A stretch of DNA of 32,333 nt from UBA7445 sp042096455. GTDB lineage: Bacteria; Verrucomicrobiota; Verrucomicrobiia; Opitutales; Coraliomargaritaceae. Location of the stretch: NCBI GenBank assembly GCA_042096455.1, contig JBELLU010000015.1, positions 1-32,333 of the forward strand. The letters are read 5' to 3'. Both the position numbers and the translations under genes were made by a program. Below, in pieces: positions 8,229-16,108 of this stretch (the first letter of the stretch is position 1; every line of letters begins with the position of its first letter). The notes beneath the pieces were generated by a model. The model was not told where the DNA came from. It ran no database searches and saw only the letters and a program-made list of their open reading frames with translations.

Positions 8229-8651
8229 TTAATGGACCCCGGATTCTCCGTTTTGTTTAGTGCAAAGTTCGGTTAGCACCCCGTGTGTTGACTTGGGATG
8301 TAAAAATGCGACGGCTTTACCGCCCGCACCCCGGATGGGTTGCTCGTGGATCAAGCGGACGCCTTTGGAGGCGATGTCCTGCAATTGGCCTTCAATTGCA
8401 TCTGTATAAAAAGCGATGTGGTGCACTCCCTCACCGTTTTTTTCGATGAACTTCGCAATGGGGCTTTCCGGTCCGGTCGCCTCCAGGAGCTCCAGGTGCA
8501 CTTCCCCAGCTTCGAAGAATGCAGTCCTAACCTGTTGCGATTCAACCGTTTCCTCGCCGCAAAGCTTTAAACCAAGCGCATCGCGATAATATTTTTTTGA
8601 AACTTCCAAGTCACGTACCGCAACCCCTATGTGATCTATTTTTGTAATCAT
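8229..8651 (-). CDS. mce: Methylmalonyl-CoA epimerase
   Basis: This 140-residue member of the vicinal-oxygen-chelate (glyoxalase) superfamily interconverts (R)- and (S)-methylmalonyl-CoA, linking the mutase product to the decarboxylase substrate. Two beta-alpha-beta modules are visible. The likely metal ligands are H7 (in KIDHIGVAV), E54 (in HLELLE), H78 (in GVHHIAF) and E128 (in LTELC). The length is normal. It is the first gene of the minus-strand operon and sits 137 bases from the divergent mutA start. A good promoter candidate lies just upstream, giving a leader of only about 17 bases. Confidence 0.95.
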   Translation of the reverse strand: MITKIDHIGVAVRDLEVSKKYYRDALGLKLCGEETVESQQVRTAFFEAGEVHLELLEATGPESPIAKFIEKNGEGVHHIAFYTDAIEGQLQDIASKGVRLIHEQPIRGAGGKAVAFLHPKSTHGVLTELCTKQNGESGVH

Positions 8652-8674
8652 GTATTTTTTTACTTTCTTGTGTA

Positions 8675-8703
8675 ATTATTTAGATAAGTTTTGCTTACGT
8701 CAA
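8675..8703 (-). promoter_or_regulatory. Sigma70-type promoter for the mce-mmd operon
   Basis: Read on the minus strand, TTGACG (8703-8698) is separated by 17 bases from AATAAT (8680-8675). Each hexamer matches the consensus at five of six positions. Transcription would begin near 8668, about 17 bases before the epimerase ATG. The surrounding DNA is much more AT-rich than the flanking genes. Confidence 0.6.
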
Positions 8704-8719
8704 TATATTTTTGTATTAA
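8691..8719 (+). promoter_or_regulatory. Possible promoter for mutAB
   Basis: TTGCTT (8691-8696), a 17-base spacer, then TATTAA (8714-8719). The match is moderate (three and four of six). It interleaves with the stronger minus-strand promoter, so the two directions could compete or share a regulator. TTGACT at 8729 is another -35-like hexamer, but no good -10 lies 16-18 bases after it. Confidence 0.3.
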
Positions 8720-8788
8720 ATTTACTTATTGACTTGAATTAAAGTTTTGATAACTTTTTATTACAAATCAGGAATATTAATACTACCA

Positions 8789-10924
8789 ATGAAGCTAAAA
8801 CCGCGTTTACTAGAAGAATTCAAGCCGGCGAGTCAAAGCGAATGGCGTGACGCCACCGAGCAGTTATTGAAGGGCAAACCCTTCGATAAATTAATGAAGG
8901 AAATGACACCGGAGGGGATTGAACTGGAATCCATTTTCTGGAAAGACGTGCTGGATGATTGCACCGCGGCACAGACCCTGCCGGGTTATGACGGCTACCT
9001 CCGTGGCACCGAAATCGCCGGCAAAGCGAAGCAAGGCTGGCAGATTGCGCAGGACCTCGCGGTCGGTTCGCCCGAGGCGTTTAATGCCGCCGCTCATGAG
9101 GCGATCCATGGAGGTCAACACGCCCTCCGGATTACCTTTGATCAGGCGACCCTCAACGGCATGGATCCACCCGACGCCCATCCCGGCGAGGTGGGACTTT
9201 GCGGTCTCTCCCTTTCAACCCGTCAGGACTTTGACACCGCGTTCAAGGGCATCGATCCCAGCGAGACGCCCCTCCACCTGAGCACCCGCTGTTCCGGCCT
9301 CGGTTTGGCGGCGCTTTTTTTCAACTGGCTCCAAGCAGCCGGGCATAATCCCGCCGACGCCAAGGGCAGCTTTGCGGCAGACCCGCTCGCGGACCTCGCC
9401 AGTCTGGGCCGGCTCCCCACCAATATGGAGGCGCTTTTTAATGAGCAATTTGCGCTCGCGGACTATTGCATCCGTCAGGCGCCGCAGTTTCAGGCGCTCG
9501 GCGTCAGCACCCTGCCCTATCACATGGCGGGAGCTTCCGCAGTGGATGAACTCGCAAGCGCGCTCGCAAGCGGCAGTCTTTATCTGGATGAAATGACGCG
9601 GCGCGGACTTTCGATCAATGAGGTCGCCCCGCAAATTCGCTTCACCCTCACGATTGGCTCAAACTTTTTCATGGAGATCGCTAAATTCCGGGCGATGCGC
9701 GTGCTCTGGTCGCAGGTTGTCGAAGCCTATGGCGGGAATCACGAGGCGCAGAAGATCAAACTCCACGCCCGCACCGGTCTCTACAATAAAACTCAGATTG
9801 ACCCCTATGTGAATATGCTGCGCACCAGCACCGAGGCGCTCAGCGCTGCGATTGCAGGGGTCGATAGTATGTGCGTGGGGCATTTCGATGAAGTCCTGAG
9901 CCCCTCCAACCCCTTCAGCCAACGCATTGCCCGCAATTCGCAAATCATCCTCCAAGAGGAGTGCGGACTGACCGAGGTTGCCGACCCTGCGGGCGGTTCC
10001 TGGGCGGTTGAATGGCTCACCGGCAAGATTGCCGAACGCAGCTGGACCCGCTTTCAGGAAATCGAAGCGGAGGGCGGCATCCTCAGTTCCCTCCGCAAGG
10101 GATCCCTCAAGCAATCCCTCGCCCAAACCGCCTCGCTCAAAGAGAAGCAATTCCAGCACCGCCGCCGTGGCCTCGTCGGTACCAACCTCTATCCCAACAC
10201 CCAGGAGGTTCCACCGCCCGATCAAACAACAACCTCGGAAGCCGCCCTCGCGGAGCGCATCAAAACATACAACAGTCATCGCGCCCAGCGCAGCTCGGAG
10301 GCGATCCGGCGACTGGCAGAGATTCTCGGACACAAGGCGTGCTCCGACTACCGCGCGGTCTTCAGCGAATGCATCAAGGCGGCACGCGCCGGCGCAACCC
10401 TAGGCGAAATCAGCCGCTCGGTTCGTTCGGAGGTGCAACCCGAGCACCCCATTGAAGCGTTGCCGCACAAACGACTTGCCGAACCCTTTGAGGTCATCCT
10501 GCGCAAGGTCGCGGACTTCAAGGCACGCAATGGCAAGTCACCCAGCATCGGCCTCCTCAACCTCGGCAGCCTCCCAAGGCACAAAGCCCGCAGCGATTTT
10601 TCCACGGCGTTCTTTGAGGCGGGCGGGTTCCAAATCGAATCCTCGCCGCCCCTGCTCAACGCCGACGATGTCCTCAGCGCCATCGAAAAGACCGAGGCTG
10701 CGATTGTCGTGATTTGTGGTCATGATGCCGACTACGCCGAACATCTCACGAGCTACGCCCGCGCCATCAAATCGGTGCGACCAGAAGTCAAACTCGTGCT
10801 TGCGGGATTCCCGGGCGACCAGGAGCAAGCCTACCGCGATGCCGGGATGGATGACTTCATTCACATCAAGTCCAACCATCTCGCCGTCAATCAAGCCTAT
10901 CTCGCCGAGCTTGGAATCGCCTAG
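8789..10924 (+). CDS. mutA: Methylmalonyl-CoA mutase, small (beta) subunit
   Basis: This 711-residue protein is the non-catalytic partner in the MutA/MutB heterodimer. The N-terminal part (about 1-560) is a mutase TIM-barrel relative, with segments such as LHLSTRCSGLG and TLTIGSNFFMEIAKFRAMR. The C-terminal part (about 583-711) keeps the cobalamin-domain fold but lacks the DxHxxG cobalamin-ligand motif (it reads NLGSLPRHKARSDF). This is the known hallmark of the small subunit. ATG 8789 is chosen because the protein then opens with MKLKPRLLEEFKPAS. An in-frame TTG at 8747 would add 14 unlikely hydrophobic residues. An AGGA lies 15 bases upstream, too far to be a strong ribosome site. mutB follows after 41 bases. 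Confidence 0.95.
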   Translation: MKLKPRLLEEFKPASQSEWRDATEQLLKGKPFDKLMKEMTPEGIELESIFWKDVLDDCTAAQTLPGYDGYLRGTEIAGKAKQGWQIAQDLAVGSPEAFNAAAHEAIHGGQHALRITFDQATLNGMDPPDAHPGEVGLCGLSLSTRQDFDTAFKGIDPSETPLHLSTRCSGLGLAALFFNWLQAAGHNPADAKGSFAADPLADLASLGRLPTNMEALFNEQFALADYCIRQAPQFQALGVSTLPYHMAGASAVDELASALASGSLYLDEMTRRGLSINEVAPQIRFTLTIGSNFFMEIAKFRAMRVLWSQVVEAYGGNHEAQKIKLHARTGLYNKTQIDPYVNMLRTSTEALSAAIAGVDSMCVGHFDEVLSPSNPFSQRIARNSQIILQEECGLTEVADPAGGSWAVEWLTGKIAERSWTRFQEIEAEGGILSSLRKGSLKQSLAQTASLKEKQFQHRRRGLVGTNLYPNTQEVPPPDQTTTSEAALAERIKTYNSHRAQRSSEAIRRLAEILGHKACSDYRAVFSECIKAARAGATLGEISRSVRSEVQPEHPIEALPHKRLAEPFEVILRKVADFKARNGKSPSIGLLNLGSLPRHKARSDFSTAFFEAGGFQIESSPPLLNADDVLSAIEKTEAAIVVICGHDADYAEHLTSYARAIKSVRPEVKLVLAGFPGDQEQAYRDAGMDDFIHIKSNHLAVNQAYLAELGIA

Positions 10925-10965
10925 CAACCAATTCAATTTGCACACAACGCTTTCAAAAAAACGCC

Positions 10966-13155
10966 ATGAATAAACCCGACTTCACGCAAATTCCATTCAA
11001 GGAAGCCATTCCGCAAGCCGACGAGGCCATCTGGCGCGCCCGGTTGGAGTCCGCCACCGGTATGACTCCCGAGCAAATCGCCAAACCCACCCTGGAGCAA
11101 ATTGACCGGCACCCGCTTTATACCGCAAAGGACTATGCCGGGATGGAACACCTCGATTTCACGGCGGGCATCGAACCCTACCTGCGTGGCCCCTACGCCA
11201 GCATGTATGCCTTCCGGCCCTGGACGGTGCGGCAATACGCGGGGTTTTCAACCGCCGAGGAATCGAACGCCTTTTATCGCCGCAACATCGCCGCCGGGCA
11301 ACAAGGGCTCTCGGTCGCGTTCGACCTCGCCACCCACCGTGGCTACGACTCCGACCATCCCCGCGTCTTCAGTGATGTCGGGAAAGCCGGGGTCGCGATC
11401 GACTCGATTGAGGACATGCAAATTCTCTTTGATCAAATCGACCTTTCGAAAGTCTCGGTCTCGATGACCATGAACGGCGCCGTCATTCCGATTCTCGCCT
11501 TCTACATTCTTGCGGGACTCGAACAGGGCTGCAAACACGAGCAACTGACCGGTACGATTCAAAACGACATCCTCAAGGAATTCATGGTGCGGAACACCTA
11601 CATCTACCCGCCCGAGCCCTCCATGCGCATTATTGGCGACATCTTTGACTATACCTCAAAGAAGATGCCGAAGTTCAACTCCATCTCCATCTCCGGTTAT
11701 CACATGCAGGAAGCGGGTGCCACCGCCGACCTGGAAATGGGTTACACCCTTGCGGATGGACTCGAATACCTGAGAACCGGAATTAACGCCGGGCTCGACA
11801 TCGACGCCTTCGCCCCCCGCCTCTCCTTCTTCTGGGCGATCGGGAAGGATTTCTTCATGGAAATCGCCAAGATGCGCGCCGCCCGTTGCCTCTGGGCAAA
11901 AATCGTCAAGCAGTTCGATCCGAAAAATCCCAAGTCACTGGCGCTGCGGACCCACTCCCAAACCTCGGGCTGGTCACTCACCGAGCAGGATCCATTCAAC
12001 AACGTCACCCGTACCTGCATCGAGGCATTCGCCGCCGCCTGTGGACACACCCAATCCCTCCACACCAACGCCCTCGACGAGGCCATCGCCCTGCCCACCG
12101 ATTTCTCGGCGCGCATCGCACGCAATACCCAGCTTTACATCCAGCACGAGACCGGGATGACCCGCTTTATCGACCCATGGGCGGGCAGTTATTACGTCGA
12201 GTCCCTCACGCATGAACTCATGCACAAAGCCTGGGCGCACATTGAAGAGTGCGAACAACACGGCGGCATGACCAAGGCAATCGAGGCCGGCATCCCGAAA
12301 CTCCGCATCGAGGAAGCCGCCGCCCGCCGGCAGGCTCGCATTGACTCCGGTCAGGAAACCATCGTCGGGCTCAACAAGCACCGCCTCGAAAAAGAAGAAC
12401 CGCTTGAAATTCTCGAAGTGGACAACTCCGCGGTGCGCGAATCACAAATCGCCCGCCTTAAAAAGCTCAAGGCGAAGCGCGATAACCTCGCGGTTGAAAA
12501 AGCCCTCCTCGCGATCAGCGAAGCCGCAGCCTCGGGTCAGGGCAACCTCCTCGAACTTGCGGTCGAGGCCGCTGCCAAACGCGCCACCCTTGGCGAAATC
12601 TCCACCGCCATCGAATCGGTTGTCGGTCGGTATCAAGCCAACATCCGCTCCATTTCCGGCATCTACGCCAGCGAATTCGGAAACAGTTCCAAGATGAATA
12701 CCATTAAAGAAAAAATAGAAACCTTTGAAACCCGCGAGGGCCGCCGTCCGCGCATCCTGATCGCCAAGATGGGTCAGGACGGTCACGACCGCGGCGCCAA
12801 AGTGGTCGCCACCGGGTATGCCGACCTCGGCTATGATGTCGATATCGGCCCGCTCTTCCAAACGCCCGCCGAAACCGCCCGCCAAGCGGTGGAAAACGAC
12901 TGCCATGTCGTCGCAATGTCCTCCCTCGCCGCCGGACACAAGACCCTCCTGCCGGAACTGATGGCGGAATTGAAAGCGCTTGGACGTCCGGATATAATGG
13001 TGGTCTGCGGCGGAGTCATCCCGAGTCAGGACTACGACTTCCTCAAAGCGAAGGGCGCGAAGGCGATCTTCGGTCCCGGCACCGTCATCCCGGATTCCGC
13101 GATCGAGATTCTGGATCTCCTCCTCGCCGGGGAAAGCCTGGAAAAAGTCGGCTGA
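10966..13155 (+). CDS. mutB: Methylmalonyl-CoA mutase, large (alpha, catalytic) subunit
   Basis: This 729-residue adenosylcobalamin enzyme converts succinyl-CoA to (R)-methylmalonyl-CoA reversibly. The substrate-binding barrel contains the strongly conserved RPWTVRQYAGFSTAEESN (about 85-102) and VAFDLATHRGYDSDHPRV. The C-terminal B12 domain carries DGHDRG (605-610) with H607 as the lower cobalt ligand. It ends in the GG-containing strand MVVCGGVIP. The length is typical of bacterial MutB. The cofactor is presumably supplied by the adenosyltransferase encoded 57 bases downstream and guarded by MeaB at the other end of the cluster. No Shine-Dalgarno sequence precedes the ATG; the leader is A-rich. 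Confidence 0.97.
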   Translation: MNKPDFTQIPFKEAIPQADEAIWRARLESATGMTPEQIAKPTLEQIDRHPLYTAKDYAGMEHLDFTAGIEPYLRGPYASMYAFRPWTVRQYAGFSTAEESNAFYRRNIAAGQQGLSVAFDLATHRGYDSDHPRVFSDVGKAGVAIDSIEDMQILFDQIDLSKVSVSMTMNGAVIPILAFYILAGLEQGCKHEQLTGTIQNDILKEFMVRNTYIYPPEPSMRIIGDIFDYTSKKMPKFNSISISGYHMQEAGATADLEMGYTLADGLEYLRTGINAGLDIDAFAPRLSFFWAIGKDFFMEIAKMRAARCLWAKIVKQFDPKNPKSLALRTHSQTSGWSLTEQDPFNNVTRTCIEAFAAACGHTQSLHTNALDEAIALPTDFSARIARNTQLYIQHETGMTRFIDPWAGSYYVESLTHELMHKAWAHIEECEQHGGMTKAIEAGIPKLRIEEAAARRQARIDSGQETIVGLNKHRLEKEEPLEILEVDNSAVRESQIARLKKLKAKRDNLAVEKALLAISEAAASGQGNLLELAVEAAAKRATLGEISTAIESVVGRYQANIRSISGIYASEFGNSSKMNTIKEKIETFETREGRRPRILIAKMGQDGHDRGAKVVATGYADLGYDVDIGPLFQTPAETARQAVENDCHVVAMSSLAAGHKTLLPELMAELKALGRPDIMVVCGGVIPSQDYDFLKAKGAKAIFGPGTVIPDSAIEILDLLLAGESLEKVG

Positions 13156-13162
13156 TTCAAAG

Positions 13163-13200
13163 AAACCTGCGCTTTTACTTTAAAAAGCGGGTAAACCTGC
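13163..13200 (+). repeat. Hairpin between direct repeats, mutB-pduO gap
   Basis: A perfect seven-base inverted repeat, CGCTTTT (13170-13176) and AAAAGCG (13183-13189), encloses a six-base loop. AAACCTGC occurs directly on both sides (13163-13170 and 13193-13200). No T-tract follows, so this is not a standard terminator. It may be an mRNA processing or stability element that separates mutAB from the downstream gene. Confidence 0.4.
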
Positions 13201-13212
13201 TTTCTTGAAAGG

Positions 13213-13761
13213 ATGTCTATCGCAACCAAAACCGGGGACGACGGCACCACCGCCCTCCTATTCGGCAAGCGCGTCCCGAAGACGCACCCGCGCATCATGA
13301 CCAATGGTCAGATTGATGAACTCGGGGCAGCCCTCGGGCTTTGCCGCGCCTTCACCAAACAGGATGCGGTGCGGCCCAGCCTCCTGCAGATCCAAAAGGA
13401 ACTCATTCATTTCATGGGCGAACTCGCCTGCGAAAACAGCCATCAGGAACGCTACCTCGAGAAATACGCCGCGCAGGCAATCCAACCGGAAATGGTGGAA
13501 CGCCTCACCGAGAATATCCACACCATCGAGCGCCGCATGGGAAGCTTCGATGGTTGGCGTCACCCCGGCGAATCCCCTGCCGAGGCTTGCTTTGATTCCG
13601 CCCGCACCCTTTGCCGGCGCGCCGAACGTGCCCTCATCGCATTGCGCGAATCCGGCGCGAGCGTCCGCGATGTCCTCATCCAATACCTCAACCGCCTCAG
13701 CGACCTGCTTTGGCTCTGGGGTCGCGACGAAAACCCGCCGGAATCAACTACGGAAAAATAA
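13213..13761 (+). CDS. pduO: PduO-type cob(I)alamin adenosyltransferase
   Basis: This 182-residue protein transfers the adenosyl group of ATP to cob(I)alamin, making the coenzyme needed by MutAB. Family motifs are the ATP-binding N-terminus TKTGDDGTT (5-13), NGQIDELGAALG (31-42), ARTLCRRAER (130-139) and YLNRLSDLLW (158-167). The length is normal for the PduO/MMAB family. Its position after mutB supports a dedicated role in loading the mutase. AAAGG directly abuts the ATG with no spacing, so start recognition is unusual; there is no alternative start upstream in frame. Confidence 0.94.
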   Translation: MSIATKTGDDGTTALLFGKRVPKTHPRIMTNGQIDELGAALGLCRAFTKQDAVRPSLLQIQKELIHFMGELACENSHQERYLEKYAAQAIQPEMVERLTENIHTIERRMGSFDGWRHPGESPAEACFDSARTLCRRAERALIALRESGASVRDVLIQYLNRLSDLLWLWGRDENPPESTTEK

Positions 13762-13786
13762 AAGTCCCCTAATCTTTTAAAAATGT

Positions 13787-13816
13787 TTGTCAGCCCAGCC
13801 CGCCCCTCTGTAAACT
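13787..13816 (+). promoter_or_regulatory. Candidate promoter for fba
   Basis: TTGTCA (13787-13792, five of six), an 18-base spacer, then TAAACT (13811-13816, four of six). It lies in the 107-base gap before the aldolase gene and would give a leader of about 45 bases. Confidence 0.4.
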
Positions 13817-13868
13817 TCCTATCAATTATTTTCACCTACAATCAATTCACACAAACGAGAATTAGCAC

Positions 13869-14900
13869 ATGCCAGTAGCAACGCCGAAACAATACGAAGC
13901 CATGATTGACGCCGCCCAGAAGGGCAACTACGCCTACCCGGCCGTCAACATCACTTCCATCACAACCATCAACGCCGCCCTCAAGGCCTTTGCCGATGCA
14001 AAGTCTGACGGTATTATTCAGGTCTCCACCGGTGGCGGACAGTTTGCTTCAGGCCTCAATGTCAGCGACGCCGCCTTTGGCGCACAGGTACTCGCGGAGG
14101 CAACCCACGCCCTCGCCGAGAAATACGACGTTCTGGTTGCCCTGCACACCGACCACTGCCACCCCGAGAAGGTTGACGGTTTCCTCAAGCCCCTGCTCGA
14201 GGCTTCCCGCAAACGTATCGCGGAGGGCAAAGGCCCCCTCTTCCAGTCACACATGTTTGACGGATCGGTCGTTGCGCTCGACGAAAATCTGGAGCTCTCC
14301 AAGACCCTCCTCAAGGAATGCGCCGAGCTCAATATCATCCTCGAAGTCGAAGCCGGCTGCGTCGGCGGTGAAGAAGACGGGCACGACACCTCCGGCCTCC
14401 CCGCCGAAAAACTCTACACCACCCCCGCGGATATGCTCGAAGTTTACGAAGCGCTCCAGCCCATTGGCCGCTTCATCTTCGCCGCCACCTTTGGCAACGT
14501 CCACGGTGCCTACAAACCCGGCGCGGTTCAACTCAAGCCCACCATCCTGCGCGATGGCCAAAAAGCGGTCACCGAAAAACACGGTGACGAAGCCTTCATG
14601 GATCTCGTCTTCCACGGGGGCTCCGGTTCCGAACTCAGCGATATCCGCGAAACCCTCAACTACGGTGTCATTAAAATGAACATCGATACCGACACGCAAT
14701 ACGCCTTCACCCGACCCATCGTCACCCACATCGGTGAAAACATCGAGGGCGTCCTCAAGATCGACGGCGAAGTGGGCAACAAAAAGACCTACGATCCCCG
14801 CAGCTACCTGAAGAAAGCCGAAGCCAACATGGCAGCGCGCCTCGTACAGGCATGCGAAGATCTATGCTCCACCGGTAAGACCATTTTCGGCACGGTCTAA
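13869..14900 (+). CDS. fba: Class II fructose-bisphosphate aldolase
   Basis: This 343-residue metal-dependent aldolase cleaves fructose 1,6-bisphosphate into glyceraldehyde 3-phosphate and dihydroxyacetone phosphate (or runs in reverse). Class II hallmarks are clear. LHTDHCHPEKVDGF (92-105) contains the catalytic D95 and zinc ligand H96. GNVHGAY (209-215) carries zinc ligand H212, and VFHGGSGS (247-254) carries zinc ligand H249. The phosphate/Na+ loop NIDTDTQYAFTRP lies at 271-283. The length and the GCVGGEEDGHD loop fit the class IIA type also found in actinobacteria. It stands between its own promoter candidate and a strong terminator, so it is probably a single-gene unit unrelated to the mutase module, apart from feeding glycolysis and hence the succinate branch. 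Confidence 0.96.
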   Translation: MPVATPKQYEAMIDAAQKGNYAYPAVNITSITTINAALKAFADAKSDGIIQVSTGGGQFASGLNVSDAAFGAQVLAEATHALAEKYDVLVALHTDHCHPEKVDGFLKPLLEASRKRIAEGKGPLFQSHMFDGSVVALDENLELSKTLLKECAELNIILEVEAGCVGGEEDGHDTSGLPAEKLYTTPADMLEVYEALQPIGRFIFAATFGNVHGAYKPGAVQLKPTILRDGQKAVTEKHGDEAFMDLVFHGGSGSELSDIRETLNYGVIKMNIDTDTQYAFTRPIVTHIGENIEGVLKIDGEVGNKKTYDPRSYLKKAEANMAARLVQACEDLCSTGKTIFGTV

Positions 14901-14932
14901 TCATTCAAGCCCACCGAGGCGGTTCAATTTCA

Positions 14933-14965
14933 AGCGCCACCACGTAAATGTGGGGGCGCTTTTTT
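14933..14965 (+). terminator. Rho-independent terminator of fba
   Basis: AGCGCC and CCAC pair with GTGG and GGCGCT across an A-G mismatch and a six-base loop, directly followed by six T. The stop codon of the convergent SCO gene lies inside the T-run, so the hairpin may also slow transcripts coming the other way, though the T-tract only suits the plus strand. Confidence 0.9.
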
Positions 14966-15620
14966 ATGCCCCATCCATAAGGGCGCGTGCCGCTTCGATG
15001 AATTGCTCCGCGCTCCAATCGGGCCCGCGTTGCTTGAGCGCGACCCGACCCTCGGCATCAACCAGGAAAGTCACGCTGTTGTGGGTGATGGTGTCGTTTT
15101 CTTCCCGCGTGAGAATCCCAAAGAGATAGAGGAGGCTTTCGATGAATCCCTCGCGCGGATAAGTCAGGAGGTCAAAATTGTGATCTGCGATGCCGAAGGT
15201 TTTCGCATACCTGCGCAAAACCGCCGGTGTATCGTAGCCGGGATCAAAGGTGATGGTGACAAAACGAAGACCGGGTAGACCCTTTGCGGGCGCCTCGCGC
15301 TGCAGGCCCGCCATCCGACTCGTAGAGGCGGGACACATCTGCGCCACTTGACAACGGGTGAAAATAAAATTCAGGACAAATACCTTACCCTGCAAATCAC
15401 TCGTGCGCACAATCGCGCCCGCCTGATTTACCAAACCGAATTCCGGCAAGGCATCACCCTCCTTCAACGCAATCCCGCGCCCGCGTTCCAGAATGCTTTC
15501 TTCAAGCGCGGCATTGCTCGCCCTCAACTCTACGGGCAAATCCAGCTCCGGCCAGCTCCCCGCCGCCAGAGAAGATACAAGCGTGAAAATCACAAAACCG
15601 GTGGTCCATATACATTGCAT
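14964..15620 (-). CDS. SCO1/SenC-family exported thioredoxin-like protein
   Basis: From ATG 15620 this is a 219-residue protein with an N-terminal hydrophobic signal or anchor (TTGFVIFTLVSSLAAG, 6-21) and a thioredoxin-like SCO domain. Strand VFVLNFIFTRC is followed by the metal/redox cysteines C90 and C96, and the conserved histidine is H180 (in THNSVTFLVD). The spacing is C-x5-C rather than the classical C-x3-C of copper chaperones for cytochrome oxidase. SCO proteins deliver copper or manage thiols outside the cytoplasm. No oxidase gene is nearby, so the partner is unknown. The frame continues to an ATG at 15725, but that extension falls in repeat-like DNA and the shorter start gives a better signal peptide. 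Confidence 0.85.
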   Translation of the reverse strand: MQCIWTTGFVIFTLVSSLAAGSWPELDLPVELRASNAALEESILERGRGIALKEGDALPEFGLVNQAGAIVRTSDLQGKVFVLNFIFTRCQVAQMCPASTSRMAGLQREAPAKGLPGLRFVTITFDPGYDTPAVLRRYAKTFGIADHNFDLLTYPREGFIESLLYLFGILTREENDTITHNSVTFLVDAEGRVALKQRGPDWSAEQFIEAARALMDGA

Positions 15621-15626
15621 GAAAGT

Positions 15627-15654
15627 ATAATAAAGAACACACCCACGCGGGCAA
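15627..15654 (-). promoter_or_regulatory. Promoter candidate for the SCO gene, possibly leaderless
   Basis: On the minus strand TTGCCC (15654-15649), 16 bases, then TATTAT (15632-15627). Transcription would be expected to start about at 15620, which is the A of the chosen ATG, so the mRNA may have no leader. Confidence 0.4.
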
Positions 15655-15789
15655 GCAGTAAGCACTCCAATGACGACGCCTTTCCACCATCGCACCACTA
15701 ACCTATTCGTGGTTTGATTCACCATTGAGGCACCAAGGCCACGGAGTGGTTATGGGGTTGGAAGTTGTTAGTTGAACCTTGGAAGCGTA

Positions 15790-15846
15790 GAAGCGACACT
15801 CCTGTCGCTTTCCAGCAACAAGAAAAGCGGCAGGAGTGCCGCTTCC
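15790..15846. repeat. REP-like inverted repeat pair
   Basis: Two arms, 15790-15813 and 15823-15846, are near-perfect inverse copies (GAAGCGACACTCCTGTCGC and GCGGCAGGAGTGCCGCTTC). Each arm is itself a hairpin: GAAGCGACA/TGTCGCTTt and AAGCGGCA/TGCCGCTT around CTCC or GGAG. This arrangement of two inverted hairpins resembles REP/BIME elements, which are moved by RAYT-type transposases. None is encoded in the window. Confidence 0.65.
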
Positions 15847-15890
15847 ACGAGATACAACCTATGTCGTAATTCAACGTTCCTCCTTATTTA

Positions 15891-15920
15891 GAGTAAGAAT
15901 AAGATTAGGATTAAGATTAA
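15891..15920. repeat. Hexamer tandem repeat (GATTAA type)
   Basis: Five consecutive six-base units read GAGTAA, GAATAA, GATTAG, GATTAA, GATTAA, with a partial sixth. The unit drifts by one or two bases, so it is an old or degenerate microsatellite. Confidence 0.6.
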
Positions 15921-15982
15921 GACTGATCCCAACTAACAACGTTCAACGATCAAACCCTTCCCCATTCCTGCCTTTCGTGCTT

Positions 15983-16025
15983 TTCGTGGTTCAATATATA
16001 AAACCACGAACCCGGCTTAGCCGGG
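15983..16025. repeat. Two adjacent stem-loops
   Basis: TTCGTGGTT (15983-15991) pairs perfectly with AACCACGAA (16002-16010) over a ten-base AT loop. Immediately after it, CCCGGC-TTA-GCCGGG (16011-16025) forms a second tight hairpin. No T-tract follows either, so they are not clear terminators. Confidence 0.5.
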
Positions 16026-16108
16026 AACCGCTCATCCTCGCTTATAAACACTAATATTCTTATAGTATTGTTTTTAGCATTAGTAGATATTAGCGCCCAT
16101 TAGCGGTC

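Noticed and set aside
8652..8788. Cobalamin riboswitch before mutA
   Set aside because: Too short for the element, and I see no B12-box-like conserved sequence.
15836..16054. 72-residue plus-strand frame in the intergenic region
   Set aside because: Crosses hairpins and tandem repeats, Arg/Pro-rich, no start context.
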